From NCBI RefSeq assembly GCF_004343585.1, contig NZ_SLYW01000003.1:1-64000 (forward strand): a DNA stretch of 64,000 nucleotides, written 5' to 3'. Shown piece after piece: positions 35,443 through 44,740 of the stretch (its first letter is position 1; every line of letters starts with the position of its first letter). The notes beneath the pieces were generated by a model, which had not been told where the DNA came from, ran no database searches, and saw only the letters and a program-made list of their open reading frames with translations. The stretch is from Neorhizobium sp. JUb45. GTDB lineage: Bacteria; Pseudomonadota; Alphaproteobacteria; Rhizobiales; Rhizobiaceae. A program made the position numbers and the translations under genes.

Positions 35443-36429
35443 ATGCATGTGATGATTTTGGGTGCGGCAGGCATGGTCGGCCGCAAGTTGGTCGACAGGA
35501 TAGCCGCCAGTCCGCAGGTGCTGGGTGCAGAGATCAGCCGGCTGACGCTTGTGGATGCCTTTCAGCCGCCGGTTCCGACCAGCCTACAGTCGATCACCAC
35601 GGTGCAGACCGCCGATCTCGCCGATGCGACGATTGCCCCGACACTGATCGCCACACGCCCGGACCTGATCTTTCATCTCGCCGCCATCGTCTCGGGCGAA
35701 GCGGAAGCCGATTTCGACAAAGGTTATTCCGTCAATCTCGATGGCACACGCGCCCTGTTCGAAGCGATCCGCCATGAAGGTTTGAAACAGCCTTATGTGC
35801 CGCGTTTCGTCTTCGCCTCATCGATTGCCGTATTCGGCACACCTTTCCCCGACATCATCCCCGACGAGTTTTTCACCACGCCGCTGACCAGTTACGGCAC
35901 ACAGAAGGCGATCGCCGAACTGCTGCTCGCCGACTATTCGCGCCGTGGCATTTTCGACGGCATCGGCATTCGCCTGCCGACCATCTGCGTGCGGCCGGGC
36001 GCGCCGAACAAGGCGGCATCGGGCTTCTTTTCCAATATTCTGCGCGAGCCGCTGGTCGGCCAGCCGGCAATCCTGCCGGTCAGTGATCAGGTGCGTCACT
36101 GGTTTGCCAGCCCGCGCGCGGCTGTCGGCTTTTTCGTGCATGCGGCAACCATCGACACCGCCAAAATCGGCCCACGGCGAAACCTCACCATGCCGGGCCT
36201 TTCCGCTCTCGTGGCCGATGAGATCGAGGCGCTGCGCCGCTTTGCTGGCGACAAGGCGGTGGCGCTGATCCGCCGCGAACCGGATCCGGTTATCGAGCGC
36301 ATCGTCGCCGGATGGGCGACGCAATTCGATGCTCGGCGGGCTTCGAGCCTCGGCTTCAAGGCGGAGGCGAGTTTCGACGAGATCGTGCAGGCGCATATCG
36401 AAGACGAACTGGAAGGCAGAGTTTTATGA
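35443..36429 (+). CDS. denD: D-erythronate dehydrogenase-like NAD-dependent oxidoreductase (extended SDR)
   Basis: This 328-residue extended SDR protein has the NAD motif [10 protein letters not shown] at residues 7-16, [12 protein letters not shown], and the catalytic YGTQK with the upstream Ser in FASSIAVFG. The [15 protein letters not shown] segment and the [17 protein letters not shown] loop are typical of DenD, which oxidises D-erythronate to 2-keto-D-erythronate. GGGAGGAG precedes its ATG. The gene heads the rightward operon and overlaps the next SDR by 4 bases. The true substrate may be another aldonate. Confidence 0.82.
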   Translation: MHVMILGAAGMVGRKLVDRIAASPQVLGAEISRLTLVDAFQPPVPTSLQSITTVQTADLADATIAPTLIATRPDLIFHLAAIVSGEAEADFDKGYSVNLDGTRALFEAIRHEGLKQPYVPRFVFASSIAVFGTPFPDIIPDEFFTTPLTSYGTQKAIAELLLADYSRRGIFDGIGIRLPTICVRPGAPNKAASGFFSNILREPLVGQPAILPVSDQVRHWFASPRAAVGFFVHAATIDTAKIGPRRNLTMPGLSALVADEIEALRRFAGDKAVALIRREPDPVIERIVAGWATQFDARRASSLGFKAEASFDEIVQAHIEDELEGRVL

Positions 36430-37196
36430 CGGCAGGGAATAAAAGCGGACAGATTGCGTTGGTAACGGGTGGCGGGACCGGTGTCGGGCGCGCCATTGCC
36501 AAGGCGCTCGGCGATGCCGGCTACAAGGTGGTCATCTCCGGCCGGCGCGAGGACGTGCTCAAATCCGCCGCGACGGAACTGGCAAACGAAACGGGCGCCG
36601 AGTTCATAGCAGTCACCGCCGACGTCGGAGATCCCAACTCGGTGCGGACCCTGTTCGACAGGATTTCGAACATCTATGGCAGGCTCGACCTTCTGGTGAA
36701 CAATGCCGGCATCAACGTGCCCAACGTGCCCATGGAGGAACTGTCCTTCGAGGACTGGAACGCCATCGTCGCTGCCAACCTCACCGGGGCATTTCTTTGC
36801 ACCCAGCAGGCGTTCCGGCTGATGAAGGCGCAGGCGCCGCGCGGCGGCCGTATCATCAACAACGGCTCGATCTCGGCCACCGCGCCGCGCCCCAATACAG
36901 CCCCCTATACGGCCACCAAACACGCCATCACCGGGCTGACCAAATCGACCGCCCTCGATGGCCGCCATTTCGACATCGCCTGCGGCCAGATCGATATCGG
37001 CAATGCCTCGACGGAGATGACCCGAAAAATGGCGAAGGGTGTGATGCAGGCAAACGGCGATATCGCCGTCGAGCCGACCATCGATGCCAGCCATATCGCC
37101 AATGCCGTCGTCTACATGGCAAGCCTGCCGCTCGAAGCCAATGTGCTGACGATGACCGTGATGGCGACAAAGATGCCGTTTGTCGGGCGCGGCTGA
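36426..37196 (+). CDS. Short-chain dehydrogenase/reductase
   Basis: The protein has 256 residues from the ATG at 36426, which overlaps the denD stop (ATGA). It is a classical SDR with [12 protein letters not shown] (cofactor loop), NNAGINVPN, the catalytic Ser in [12 protein letters not shown] and the YTATK pair. The motif with GR after the second strand (VVISGRRED) favours NADP(H). It is probably a second oxidation step in the same sugar-acid pathway. The substrate is not readable. Confidence 0.88.
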   Translation: MTAGNKSGQIALVTGGGTGVGRAIAKALGDAGYKVVISGRREDVLKSAATELANETGAEFIAVTADVGDPNSVRTLFDRISNIYGRLDLLVNNAGINVPNVPMEELSFEDWNAIVAANLTGAFLCTQQAFRLMKAQAPRGGRIINNGSISATAPRPNTAPYTATKHAITGLTKSTALDGRHFDIACGQIDIGNASTEMTRKMAKGVMQANGDIAVEPTIDASHIANAVVYMASLPLEANVLTMTVMATKMPFVGRG

Positions 37197-37264
37197 ACCA
37201 CAGTCGACCGATCGCATACGCAGAGACTAGAGACGGGACTTCATAACATACCCAGGGAGGGAGC

Positions 37265-38332
37265 ATGGCAGACGTTCAATTCACCGATGTCCGCAAATCG
37301 TTCGGCGCATTTCCGGTCATCAAGGGTGTGGACATCGAGATCGCCGATGGCGAATTCGTCATCCTCGTCGGCCCCTCCGGCTGCGGAAAATCCACTCTGC
37401 TGCGCATGCTGGCAGGGCTTGAAAACATTTCCGGCGGCCAGATCAGCATCGGCGGCAAGGTGGTCAACACGCTGCCGCCCAAGGAACGCGACATCGCCAT
37501 GGTGTTCCAGAACTACGCGCTCTATCCGCATATGACGGTGGAGCAGAACATGGCGTTTTCGCTGATGCTCAACAAGGCGCCGAAGGCGGAGGCCGACAAA
37601 CGCGTCAAATATGCCGCCGGCATTCTGGGCCTCGACAAGCTGCTGGAGCGCTATCCGCGCCAGTTGTCCGGCGGCCAGCGCCAGCGTGTCGCCATGGGCC
37701 GCGCCATCGTGCGTGATCCAAAAGTGTTTCTGTTCGACGAACCGCTCTCCAACCTCGACGCCAAACTGCGCGTCGCCATGCGCGCCGAAATCAAGGAACT
37801 GCACCAGCGGCTGAAGACCACCACGGTCTATGTCACCCACGACCAGATCGAGGCGATGACCATGGCGGACAAGATCGTCGTCATGCATGACGGCGTGGTC
37901 GAGCAGATCGGCAGCCCGCTCGATCTGTATGACCAGCCGGCCAACCTGTTCGTTGCCGGCTTCATCGGCTCGCCGGCCATGAACATGATCAAGGGCAAGC
38001 TCGACCCGCAGGATCGCAGCCGCTTCATCGCCACCGACGGCACCGTTCTGCCGGTTGCCAACGCACCGGCCGAAGCGCTCGGCCGCGACCTGATCTACGG
38101 CCTGCGCCCGGAATATATAGCGCTCGATGCAAACGGCATCCCGGTCGAGATCGTGGTGATCGAACCGACCGGTTATGAGACGCATCTCATCGTGCGGCTG
38201 GGCGGCACGGAAGCCAATTGCGTGTTTCGCGAACGTGTCGGCGCCAAGCCGGGCGAAACGCTGCGCGTGTCGATCGATGCCACTCATGTTCACCTCTTCG
38301 ATGTGGAAAGCGGAAAGAGATTGACCGACTGA
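37265..38332 (+). CDS. Sugar ABC importer ATPase (UgpC/MalK type)
   Basis: The 355-residue protein has Walker A GPSGCGKSTLLRM, Q-loop FQNYALYPHM, signature [14 protein letters not shown], Walker B VFLFDEPLSNLDA, and a switch His in VYVTHDQIEAMT. A C-terminal TOBE domain (about 240-355) is present as in MalK/UgpC. GGGAGGGAG precedes the ATG. It is placed before the binding protein gene in the rightward operon and energises the two permeases at 39861 and 40807. Confidence 0.92.
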   Translation: MADVQFTDVRKSFGAFPVIKGVDIEIADGEFVILVGPSGCGKSTLLRMLAGLENISGGQISIGGKVVNTLPPKERDIAMVFQNYALYPHMTVEQNMAFSLMLNKAPKAEADKRVKYAAGILGLDKLLERYPRQLSGGQRQRVAMGRAIVRDPKVFLFDEPLSNLDAKLRVAMRAEIKELHQRLKTTTVYVTHDQIEAMTMADKIVVMHDGVVEQIGSPLDLYDQPANLFVAGFIGSPAMNMIKGKLDPQDRSRFIATDGTVLPVANAPAEALGRDLIYGLRPEYIALDANGIPVEIVVIEPTGYETHLIVRLGGTEANCVFRERVGAKPGETLRVSIDATHVHLFDVESGKRLTD

Positions 38333-38486
38333 TACCGCGCGGATGGCCACGGGCAGGAAGAGGAGCCTTCCCGTTTCACCATCCTCGTCGGCGCATTCCG
38401 TAACCGAGAATGCAAGGGCCGCCATTCACCAAGCGGGACAGTGGATGCCGGGGGATTTTCGACCCGTGTTTTGGAGGAGGAATATC

Positions 38487-39791
38487 ATGACGATCAGAAG
38501 ACGTGACTTTCTCGCAGCAACCGCCGCCACTGCCGGTGTCGCGGGTTTGGGCATCCGCCCGTCATTCGCGCAGGCCGAACCGGCCTACAAGCCGGAAAGC
38601 GGCGCGAGCTTGAGGCTTTTGCGCTGGACGCCGTTCGTGAAGGGCGACGAAGAGGCATGGCTCGCCAATACCAAAAAATTCACCGAGGCCACCGGTGTCG
38701 AAGTCCGTGTCGACAAGGAAAGCTGGGAGGACATTCGCCCCAAGGCCGCCGTTGCCGCCAATGTCGGCTCCGGCCCGGATCTGGTGATGTGCTGGTTCGA
38801 CGATGCCCACCAGTATCCGGACAAGCTGGTGGATCTCACCGAGCTCGCCAACTATCTCGGCGGCAAATACGGTGGCTGGTATGACGGCATGCGCGGCTAT
38901 GCCGCCCGTGGCGACCAGTTCATCGCCATGCCGCTGGCCGCCATCGGCAATGCCGTCGTTTACCGCGACAGCCATGTGAAGGCGGCCGGATTCAACGAGT
39001 TCCCGAAGGATACGGCCGGTTTCCTCGAATTGTGCAAGGCGATGAAGGCCAAGGGCACGCCGGCCGGCTTCCCGCACGGCAAGGCCGTCGGCGACGGCAA
39101 CAATTATGCGCATTGGCTGTTGTGGAGCCACGGCGCGCAGATGGTTGATGCTGATGGCAAGGTGACGATCAACAGCCCCGAAACGCTGGCCGCGATCAAC
39201 TATGCCAAGGAACTCTACGCCACCTTCATTCCGGGCACGGAAAGCTGGCAGGACGTCAACAACAACCGCGCCTTCCTTGCCGGCCAGGTATCGCTGATCG
39301 CCAATGGCGTGTCTGTCTATTACACCGCCAAGGGCGACCCGAAACTGGCGGAGATCGCCGCCGATATCCGCACCACCAACTTTCCGATCGGCCCGGTCGG
39401 CAAGAGCGTGGAACTGCACCAGACCAGTTCGCTGCTGCTGTTCAAGCACACCAAATATCCTGAAGCGGCCAAGGCCTATATCAAGTTCATGATGGAGGCT
39501 GACCAGATGAACGCGTGGCTGACCGGCTCCAGCGCCTATTGCTGCCAGGCACTGAAATCCTTCGCCAAGAACCCGATCTGGACAGCGGACCCGATCCACG
39601 CGCCCTATTCGCGCGCGTCGGAAACCCTGCGGCCCAACGGTTATGCCGGCCCGCTCGGTTATGCCTCGGCCGCCACCATGGCCGATTATGTTCTGGTCGA
39701 CATGTTTGCCGCCGCCGTCACCGGCCAGCGCTCGCCGGAAGACGCGATGAAGGAGGCCGAACGTCGGGCCAACCGTTATTACCGCGTCTGA
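38487..39791 (+). CDS. Sugar-type ABC substrate-binding protein with Tat signal
   Basis: The 434-residue protein starts at the ATG at 38487 behind GGAGGAGG. The N-terminus MTIRRRDFLAATAATAGVAG carries a twin-arginine (RRRDFL) export signal, unusual for this family, where Sec signals are the rule. The mature part is a family 1 solute-binding protein (LRLLRWTPFVKGDEEAW, a GPDLVMCWFDD loop, LLLFKHTKYPEAAKAYIKFM). The ligand is probably the sugar or sugar acid used by the locus. A stable hairpin lies between it and the permease genes. Confidence 0.88.
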   Translation: MTIRRRDFLAATAATAGVAGLGIRPSFAQAEPAYKPESGASLRLLRWTPFVKGDEEAWLANTKKFTEATGVEVRVDKESWEDIRPKAAVAANVGSGPDLVMCWFDDAHQYPDKLVDLTELANYLGGKYGGWYDGMRGYAARGDQFIAMPLAAIGNAVVYRDSHVKAAGFNEFPKDTAGFLELCKAMKAKGTPAGFPHGKAVGDGNNYAHWLLWSHGAQMVDADGKVTINSPETLAAINYAKELYATFIPGTESWQDVNNNRAFLAGQVSLIANGVSVYYTAKGDPKLAEIAADIRTTNFPIGPVGKSVELHQTSSLLLFKHTKYPEAAKAYIKFMMEADQMNAWLTGSSAYCCQALKSFAKNPIWTADPIHAPYSRASETLRPNGYAGPLGYASAATMADYVLVDMFAAAVTGQRSPEDAMKEAERRANRYYRV

Positions 39792-39811
39792 TCCGACCTT
39801 GTGACAGTCAC

Positions 39812-39837
39812 GCGGCACGCCTTAACCGGCGTGCCGC
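39812..39837 (+). other. Hairpin between binding-protein and permease genes
   Basis: A perfect 10-bp stem GCGGCACGCC / GGCGTGCCGC has a 6-base loop and no T-tract. It probably protects or separates the binding-protein part of the message. Confidence 0.65.
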
Positions 39838-39860
39838 CGTTCCCTATCAGGAGGTTTGTC

Positions 39861-40793
39861 ATGGCGACGGTGATTACCAAGGAAACGCGAGGGCCGTTCA
39901 CCTCGCTCTTGCAGAACAACAATGTGCTCGGCGCCCTGTTCATGCTGCCGGCAGCGATCTTTCTTTTGTGTTTTCTCACCTATCCGCTCGGCCTCGGCGT
40001 CTGGCTAGGCTTCACCGATACAAAGATCGGTCGTGACGGCATTTTCATCGGGCTGGAAAACTACCAGTTCCTGATGGAAGACGACGTGTTCTGGCTGTCG
40101 GTGTTCAACACCGTGCTCTACACCTTCGTCGCCTCGGTGCTGAAATTCGCACTTGGCCTCTGGCTGGCGCTGCTGCTCAACCAGCATCTGCCGTTCAAAT
40201 CCTTTTTTCGCGCCGTCATTCTCCTCCCCTGGGTGGTGCCGACGGTTCTTTCGGCGCTGGCCTTCTGGTGGATCTATGATGCGCAGTTCTCGATTATCTC
40301 GTGGTCGCTGATGCAGATGGGCATGATCGACAGCCCGATCAATTTCCTCGGCGATGCCACCAATGCCCGCATTTCGGTGATCCTGGCCAATGTCTGGCGC
40401 GGCATCCCGTTCGTGGCAATCTCGCTTCTCGCAGGCCTGCAGACCATCCCCGCCTCGTTGCAGGAAGCCGCATCGCTCGATGGCGCCAGCGGCTGGCAGC
40501 GGTTCCGCTATGTGACGCTGCCGATGCTGACGCCGATCATCGCCGTGGTGATGACCTTTTCGGTGCTGTTCACCTTCACCGATTTCCAGCTGATCTACGT
40601 GCTGACCAAGGGCGGCCCGGTCAATGCCACGCATCTGATGGCGACCCTGTCCTTCCAGCGCGGCATTCCCGGCGGGCAACTGGGCGAAGGTGCAGCGATC
40701 GCCGTTGCCATGGTGCCCTTCCTGCTGGCCGCCATCATGTTCAGCTTTTTTGGCCTGCAACGCCGCAAATGGCAGCAGGGCGGACAGGATTGA
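39861..40793 (+). CDS. Sugar ABC importer permease (MalF type)
   Basis: This 310-residue inner-membrane protein has six helices. The EAA loop reads EAASLDGASGWQRFRYVTLP. The ATG at 39861 follows CAGGAGG. It pairs with the next permease, and both fit the binding protein and ATPase of this operon. Confidence 0.9.
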   Translation: MATVITKETRGPFTSLLQNNNVLGALFMLPAAIFLLCFLTYPLGLGVWLGFTDTKIGRDGIFIGLENYQFLMEDDVFWLSVFNTVLYTFVASVLKFALGLWLALLLNQHLPFKSFFRAVILLPWVVPTVLSALAFWWIYDAQFSIISWSLMQMGMIDSPINFLGDATNARISVILANVWRGIPFVAISLLAGLQTIPASLQEAASLDGASGWQRFRYVTLPMLTPIIAVVMTFSVLFTFTDFQLIYVLTKGGPVNATHLMATLSFQRGIPGGQLGEGAAIAVAMVPFLLAAIMFSFFGLQRRKWQQGGQD

Positions 40794-40806
40794 GGGAAAC
40801 GAACAC

Positions 40807-41715
40807 ATGACCACACAAACCACAACCACCCGCCCCACCGATGATGTGCTGACTGACAATGCCGAGGGCATGAGTTATCTCAACCGCCTGCCCCGGCGTA
40901 TCGTCATGCTCTATCTGCCGATGGCGGTGTTCACCTTCGTGCTGCTTTTCCCGTTCTACTGGATGGCGATCACGGCGGTAAAACCCAATGACCAGCTGAC
41001 CGATTACAACAATTACAGCCCGTTCTGGGTGGTCGGCGCCACGCTCGACCATATCAAATATCTGTTTTTCGAAACCTCCTATCCGGGCTGGCTGTGGAAC
41101 ACGATGCTGGTGGCGGTCGGCTCGACCGCGTTGTCGCTGGTCGCCTCCGTCCTCGGCGCCTATGCCATCGAGCGCATCCGGTTCACCGGTTCGCGGCAGG
41201 TGGGTCTCGTCATCTTTCTCGCCTACCTGATCCCGCCATCCATCCTGTTCATCCCGCTCGCCTTCATCGTCTTCAAGCTGGGCATCTATGACAGCCGGCT
41301 GGCGCTGATCTTCACTTATCCCACCTTCCTCATTCCCTTCTGCACCTGGCTGCTGATGGGTTACTTCCGCTCGATCCCGTTCGAGCTGGAGGAAAGCGCG
41401 CTGGTGGATGGCGCAAGCCGCTGGCAGATTCTCGTCAAGATCATCCTGCCGCTGGCGGTGCCGGGCCTGATCTCGGCCGGCATTTTTGCCTTCACGCTGT
41501 CATGGAACGAATTCATCTACGCGCTCACCTTCATCCAGTCGTCGGAAAACAAGACGATCCCGGTCGGCGTGTTAACCGAACTGGTGCGTGGCGACGTTTT
41601 TGAATGGGGTTCGCTTATGGCGGGCGCGCTGTTCGGGTCTCTGCCGGTGGTGATCCTCTACTCGTTCTTCGTCGACTATTACGTGTCGTCGATGACCGGG
41701 GCGGTGAAGGAGTAG
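40807..41715 (+). CDS. Sugar ABC importer permease (MalG type)
   Basis: This 302-residue permease has six helices and an EAA loop (EESALVDGASRWQILVKIILP). The ATG at 40807 lies 13 bases behind the first permease. MalG-type features include a TAVKP-DQL segment after helix 1 and the short C-terminal tail. It is the last gene of the rightward operon, and a tandem repeat and a terminator follow. Confidence 0.9.
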   Translation: MTTQTTTTRPTDDVLTDNAEGMSYLNRLPRRIVMLYLPMAVFTFVLLFPFYWMAITAVKPNDQLTDYNNYSPFWVVGATLDHIKYLFFETSYPGWLWNTMLVAVGSTALSLVASVLGAYAIERIRFTGSRQVGLVIFLAYLIPPSILFIPLAFIVFKLGIYDSRLALIFTYPTFLIPFCTWLLMGYFRSIPFELEESALVDGASRWQILVKIILPLAVPGLISAGIFAFTLSWNEFIYALTFIQSSENKTIPVGVLTELVRGDVFEWGSLMAGALFGSLPVVILYSFFVDYYVSSMTGAVKE

Positions 41716-41740
41716 CGAATAGCGAATAGCGAATAGCGAG
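41713..41740 (+). repeat. Tandem 7-bp repeat starting in the stop codon
   Basis: Three copies of TAGCGAA plus a fourth imperfect one (TAGCGAG) begin with the stop codon of the permease gene. Because the unit is 7 bases, TAG appears in all three frames. Confidence 0.85.
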
Positions 41741-41758
41741 AAATGTCGTCCCCTGATT

Positions 41759-41796
41759 GCCGCGCAAGAGGTCTCTCCTGCGCGGCATTCGTTTTT
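41759..41796 (+). terminator. Intrinsic terminator of the rightward sugar-acid operon
   Basis: The stem GCCGCGCA / TGCGCGGC has a 12-base loop and is followed by GTTTTT. It sits between two convergent ABC operons. Confidence 0.75.
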
Positions 41797-41797
41797 A

Positions 41798-42868
41798 TCA
41801 GGCAGTCGGTGCCACGCAGCGGTCACCCGTGTCGTCAAAGACATGAAGGTGTCTCGGCGGAAATGACACGTGAACGCTCGGCCCCGCCGACAAGGCCGCA
41901 CGATCCAGCGTGAACACCTTGAACGCCAGTCCATGCAAGGAGAGATGCAGGATGATGCCGAAACCGGTTGGCTCGACCAGATCGACACTGGCCGCCATGC
42001 CTGAGCCCTCGCCGCCCATCACCACATGTTCCGGCCGAATGCCGACGGTCACCTTGGCGCCATCGGCAACCGCCAAAGGTGCCGGCAGGGCGATGACGGT
42101 TCCATCCTTCAGCGTCACACTGCCGTTGGCATAGGTTGCGTCGAGAAAATTCATGCCCGGGGAGCCGATGAAACCGGCGACAAAGAGGTTGGCGGGACGG
42201 TCGTACAACTCCAGCGGAGCCCCCACCTGCTGGACCACCCCGCCATGCATGGCGACGATCCGGTCCGCCAGGGTCATTGCCTCGATCTGGTCGTGGGTGA
42301 CGTAGATCGAGGTGGCCTTGAGGTCGCCATGCATTTTCTTGATTTCTGCGCGCATCTGCTCGCGCAGGCGGGCATCGAGGTTCGACAAAGGCTCATCGAA
42401 CAGGAACGCCTTCGGTTGGCGCACGATGGCGCGGCCCATGGCGACGCGCTGACGCTGGCCACCGGAAAGCGCCTTAGGACGGCGCTCCAGCAGCGGTTCA
42501 AGACCGAGTTTTGCAGCGGCACCCGCCACCACGCTGGCGATCTTTTCCTTGGCGATCTTTCTGAGCTTGAGGCTGTAGCTCATGTTGCCGGCAACATTCA
42601 TGTGCGGATAGAGCGCATAGGACTGGAACACCATGGCGATGTCGCGGTCCTTCGGATGAAGCTCGTTGACGCGCTTGCCGTCAATGCGCATCTCGCCATC
42701 GGTTACGCCCTCCAGCCCGGCGATCATGCGCAAAAGCGTGGACTTGCCGCAGCCGGACGGGCCGACCAGCACGACGAACTCGCCGTCCTTGATCTGCAGG
42801 TCGATGTCGTGCAGCACCTGCACGTGGCCATAGGCCTTCTTGACGTTCTGGATATCGATCGAAGCCAT
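41798..42868 (-). CDS. Sugar ABC importer ATPase (UgpC/MalK type), second system
   Basis: The 356-residue protein has Walker [53 protein letters not shown] and VTHDQIEAMTLAD, plus a TOBE domain. It is clearly related to the ATPase at 37265 but belongs to the leftward operon. It is the last gene, 4 bases behind the MalG-type permease. Confidence 0.92.
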   Translation of the reverse strand: MASIDIQNVKKAYGHVQVLHDIDLQIKDGEFVVLVGPSGCGKSTLLRMIAGLEGVTDGEMRIDGKRVNELHPKDRDIAMVFQSYALYPHMNVAGNMSYSLKLRKIAKEKIASVVAGAAAKLGLEPLLERRPKALSGGQRQRVAMGRAIVRQPKAFLFDEPLSNLDARLREQMRAEIKKMHGDLKATSIYVTHDQIEAMTLADRIVAMHGGVVQQVGAPLELYDRPANLFVAGFIGSPGMNFLDATYANGSVTLKDGTVIALPAPLAVADGAKVTVGIRPEHVVMGGEGSGMAASVDLVEPTGFGIILHLSLHGLAFKVFTLDRAALSAGPSVHVSFPPRHLHVFDDTGDRCVAPTA

Positions 42869-42872
42869 ATGA

Positions 42873-43703
42873 TTACCCCTTGACCGCGCCGGCCGTCAGG
42901 CCCTGGACGAGGTAGCGCTGGATGAGCAGGAAGAAGAGAGCGGCCGGGACGAGCGCGAGCACGCCTGCCGCCATCATCTGTCCAAAGTCCACCGAGAATT
43001 TGGAAACGAAGGTCAGCAACCCGACCGGGAAGGTGGCGGCATTGTTGCCGTTGATCAGCATCAGCGCGAACAGCAGTTCGCTCCATGCGGCGGTGAAAAC
43101 GAAACCGAGTGTCGCGGCGATGCCGGGCAAAGTCAGCGGCAGGATGATTTCCCGGAACGCCGTGAACTTCGTGGCGCCATCGATCATCGCCGCTTCTTCG
43201 AGATCCTTTGGAATGCCGTCGAAGAAGGACTGCATCAGAAACGTCGCGAAGGGCACGTTGAAGGCGGTGTAGACGACAATCAGCCCCGTCAAACTGTTGG
43301 TGAGACCGAGCGGCGTCAAAATCTTGAAGATCGGCGCCACCAGCATGACCAGCGGAAACATCTGCGTCAGGAGCATCAGCCCGACGATCCAGTATTTGGC
43401 ACGGAAGCTGAAGCGGGAAAGCGCGTAACCGGAGAGCGATGCGCAGATCGTCACGATGATGGCGGTGGAGCCTGAGACGATCAGGCTGTTCTTGAAAAAT
43501 GTCGGAAAAGCGCTGTGCTGCAATACGAAGGAATAATGTTCCCATGTGGTCCGCGACGGCCACATGCGCACGCCTTCTGAATAGAGAAGGTCGTTCGGCG
43601 TCAGCGAAACCTTGAACAGCCAGTAGAGCGGAAAGAGCGCGAAAACGACGTAGGCGAGGATGGCCAGACGATGCGCGGTGGTCGGAAGAAGCGGCGTTCT
43701 CAT
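42873..43703 (-). CDS. Sugar ABC importer permease (MalG type), second system
   Basis: This 276-residue permease has six helices and an EAA loop (EEAAMIDGATKFTAFREIILP). It starts 4 bases after the stop of the MalF-type gene. The N-terminal KVSLTPNDLL is typical for MalG-type subunits. Confidence 0.9.
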   Translation of the reverse strand: MRTPLLPTTAHRLAILAYVVFALFPLYWLFKVSLTPNDLLYSEGVRMWPSRTTWEHYSFVLQHSAFPTFFKNSLIVSGSTAIIVTICASLSGYALSRFSFRAKYWIVGLMLLTQMFPLVMLVAPIFKILTPLGLTNSLTGLIVVYTAFNVPFATFLMQSFFDGIPKDLEEAAMIDGATKFTAFREIILPLTLPGIAATLGFVFTAAWSELLFALMLINGNNAATFPVGLLTFVSKFSVDFGQMMAAGVLALVPAALFFLLIQRYLVQGLTAGAVKG

Positions 43704-43707
43704 GGTG

Positions 43708-44643
43708 TCACCCCTTGTTCAGCAATGTCTGCCGCAGCAGGATGATCAGCATCGAATAGGCCAGAAGCAGCACCAGCAGCACCAGCGCGATCGCCGAGGC
43801 ATACCCGAAATCGAGCGCCTTGAAGGCCTGGGTGAAGATATAGCTGGCAACGATCTGGGTGCGGTCAGCAGGTCCGCCACCGGTCATGACGACGATCAGA
43901 TCGGCAAAGTTGGAAATCCACACGGTGCGCAGCAGAACGGTGATGGCGATGGTCGGCGCCAGAAACGGCAGCGTGATCGACCAGAAACGCTGAAACCATG
44001 AGGCGCCATCGATGGAGGCCGCTTCATAAAGATCACGCGGGATCGATTGAAGTGCGGCCAGAAGCGTGATGGCGAAGAAGGGAATGCCCCACCAGACATT
44101 GGCGATGATCGGTCCCCACATCGCATATTGCGGATCGGACAGGATGTTGCCGGGCTGGCTCATCAGGCCGAGATCGAACAGCCAGTGCGGGATCGGCCCG
44201 ATGACCGGATTGAACAGCCATGCCCAGTTGAGGCCGGCCAGAAACGACGGCACCGCCCATGGCAAAAACACCAATGCCTGAACGAGACCACGGCCCATGA
44301 ACGGCTTGTCGAGCAGAAGCGCCAGAATGAGGCCGAAGGCAAATTGCAGGAAGACCGACGCGCCTGTCCACCACAGCGTGTTTTTCAAAGCGACATAAAA
44401 CGCCTTGTCCTTCGACAGGGTTTCGAAATGCTCGAGCCCGATGAAACCGCCGGAAAACGGATTGAGCAGCTGGATATCGCGAAACGCATAGGAAATGCCG
44501 ACGACCAGCGGCACCAGCATGACAACGATGATGAGGATCAGCGCCGGTGCGCTGTAAAGATAAGGCTCGGAGGCATCAGCAAGGCGCTTTTGCCACGGCC
44601 TGCGATCCTGGCGACGATCATAGACGTCGGCGGTCATGGACAT
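43708..44643 (-). CDS. Sugar ABC importer permease (MalF type), second system
   Basis: This 311-residue protein has a cytoplasmic N-terminal tail and six helices (first about residues 32-52). The EAA loop reads EAASIDGASWFQRFWSITLP. It forms the channel with the MalG-type partner. A hairpin separates it from the binding-protein gene upstream. Confidence 0.9.
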   Translation of the reverse strand: MSMTADVYDRRQDRRPWQKRLADASEPYLYSAPALILIIVVMLVPLVVGISYAFRDIQLLNPFSGGFIGLEHFETLSKDKAFYVALKNTLWWTGASVFLQFAFGLILALLLDKPFMGRGLVQALVFLPWAVPSFLAGLNWAWLFNPVIGPIPHWLFDLGLMSQPGNILSDPQYAMWGPIIANVWWGIPFFAITLLAALQSIPRDLYEAASIDGASWFQRFWSITLPFLAPTIAITVLLRTVWISNFADLIVVMTGGGPADRTQIVASYIFTQAFKALDFGYASAIALVLLVLLLAYSMLIILLRQTLLNKG

Positions 44644-44701
44644 CAGACAGTTTCCCGTTTGCGGCGCAAATCTGCGCCGTCATTGCATGAAGAAGAGCGA
44701 T

Positions 44702-44732
44702 GTGGCGGCGCGGGTATTTTGCGCGCCGCCAC
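44702..44732 (-). other. Hairpin between binding-protein and permease genes, second system
   Basis: A perfect 11-bp stem GTGGCGGCGCG / CGCGCCGCCAC encloses a 9-base loop in the 97-base gap. No T-tract follows in the direction of transcription, so it is more likely an mRNA-stabilising or attenuating structure than a full terminator. Confidence 0.65.
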
Positions 44733-44740
44733 GTAGAAAG

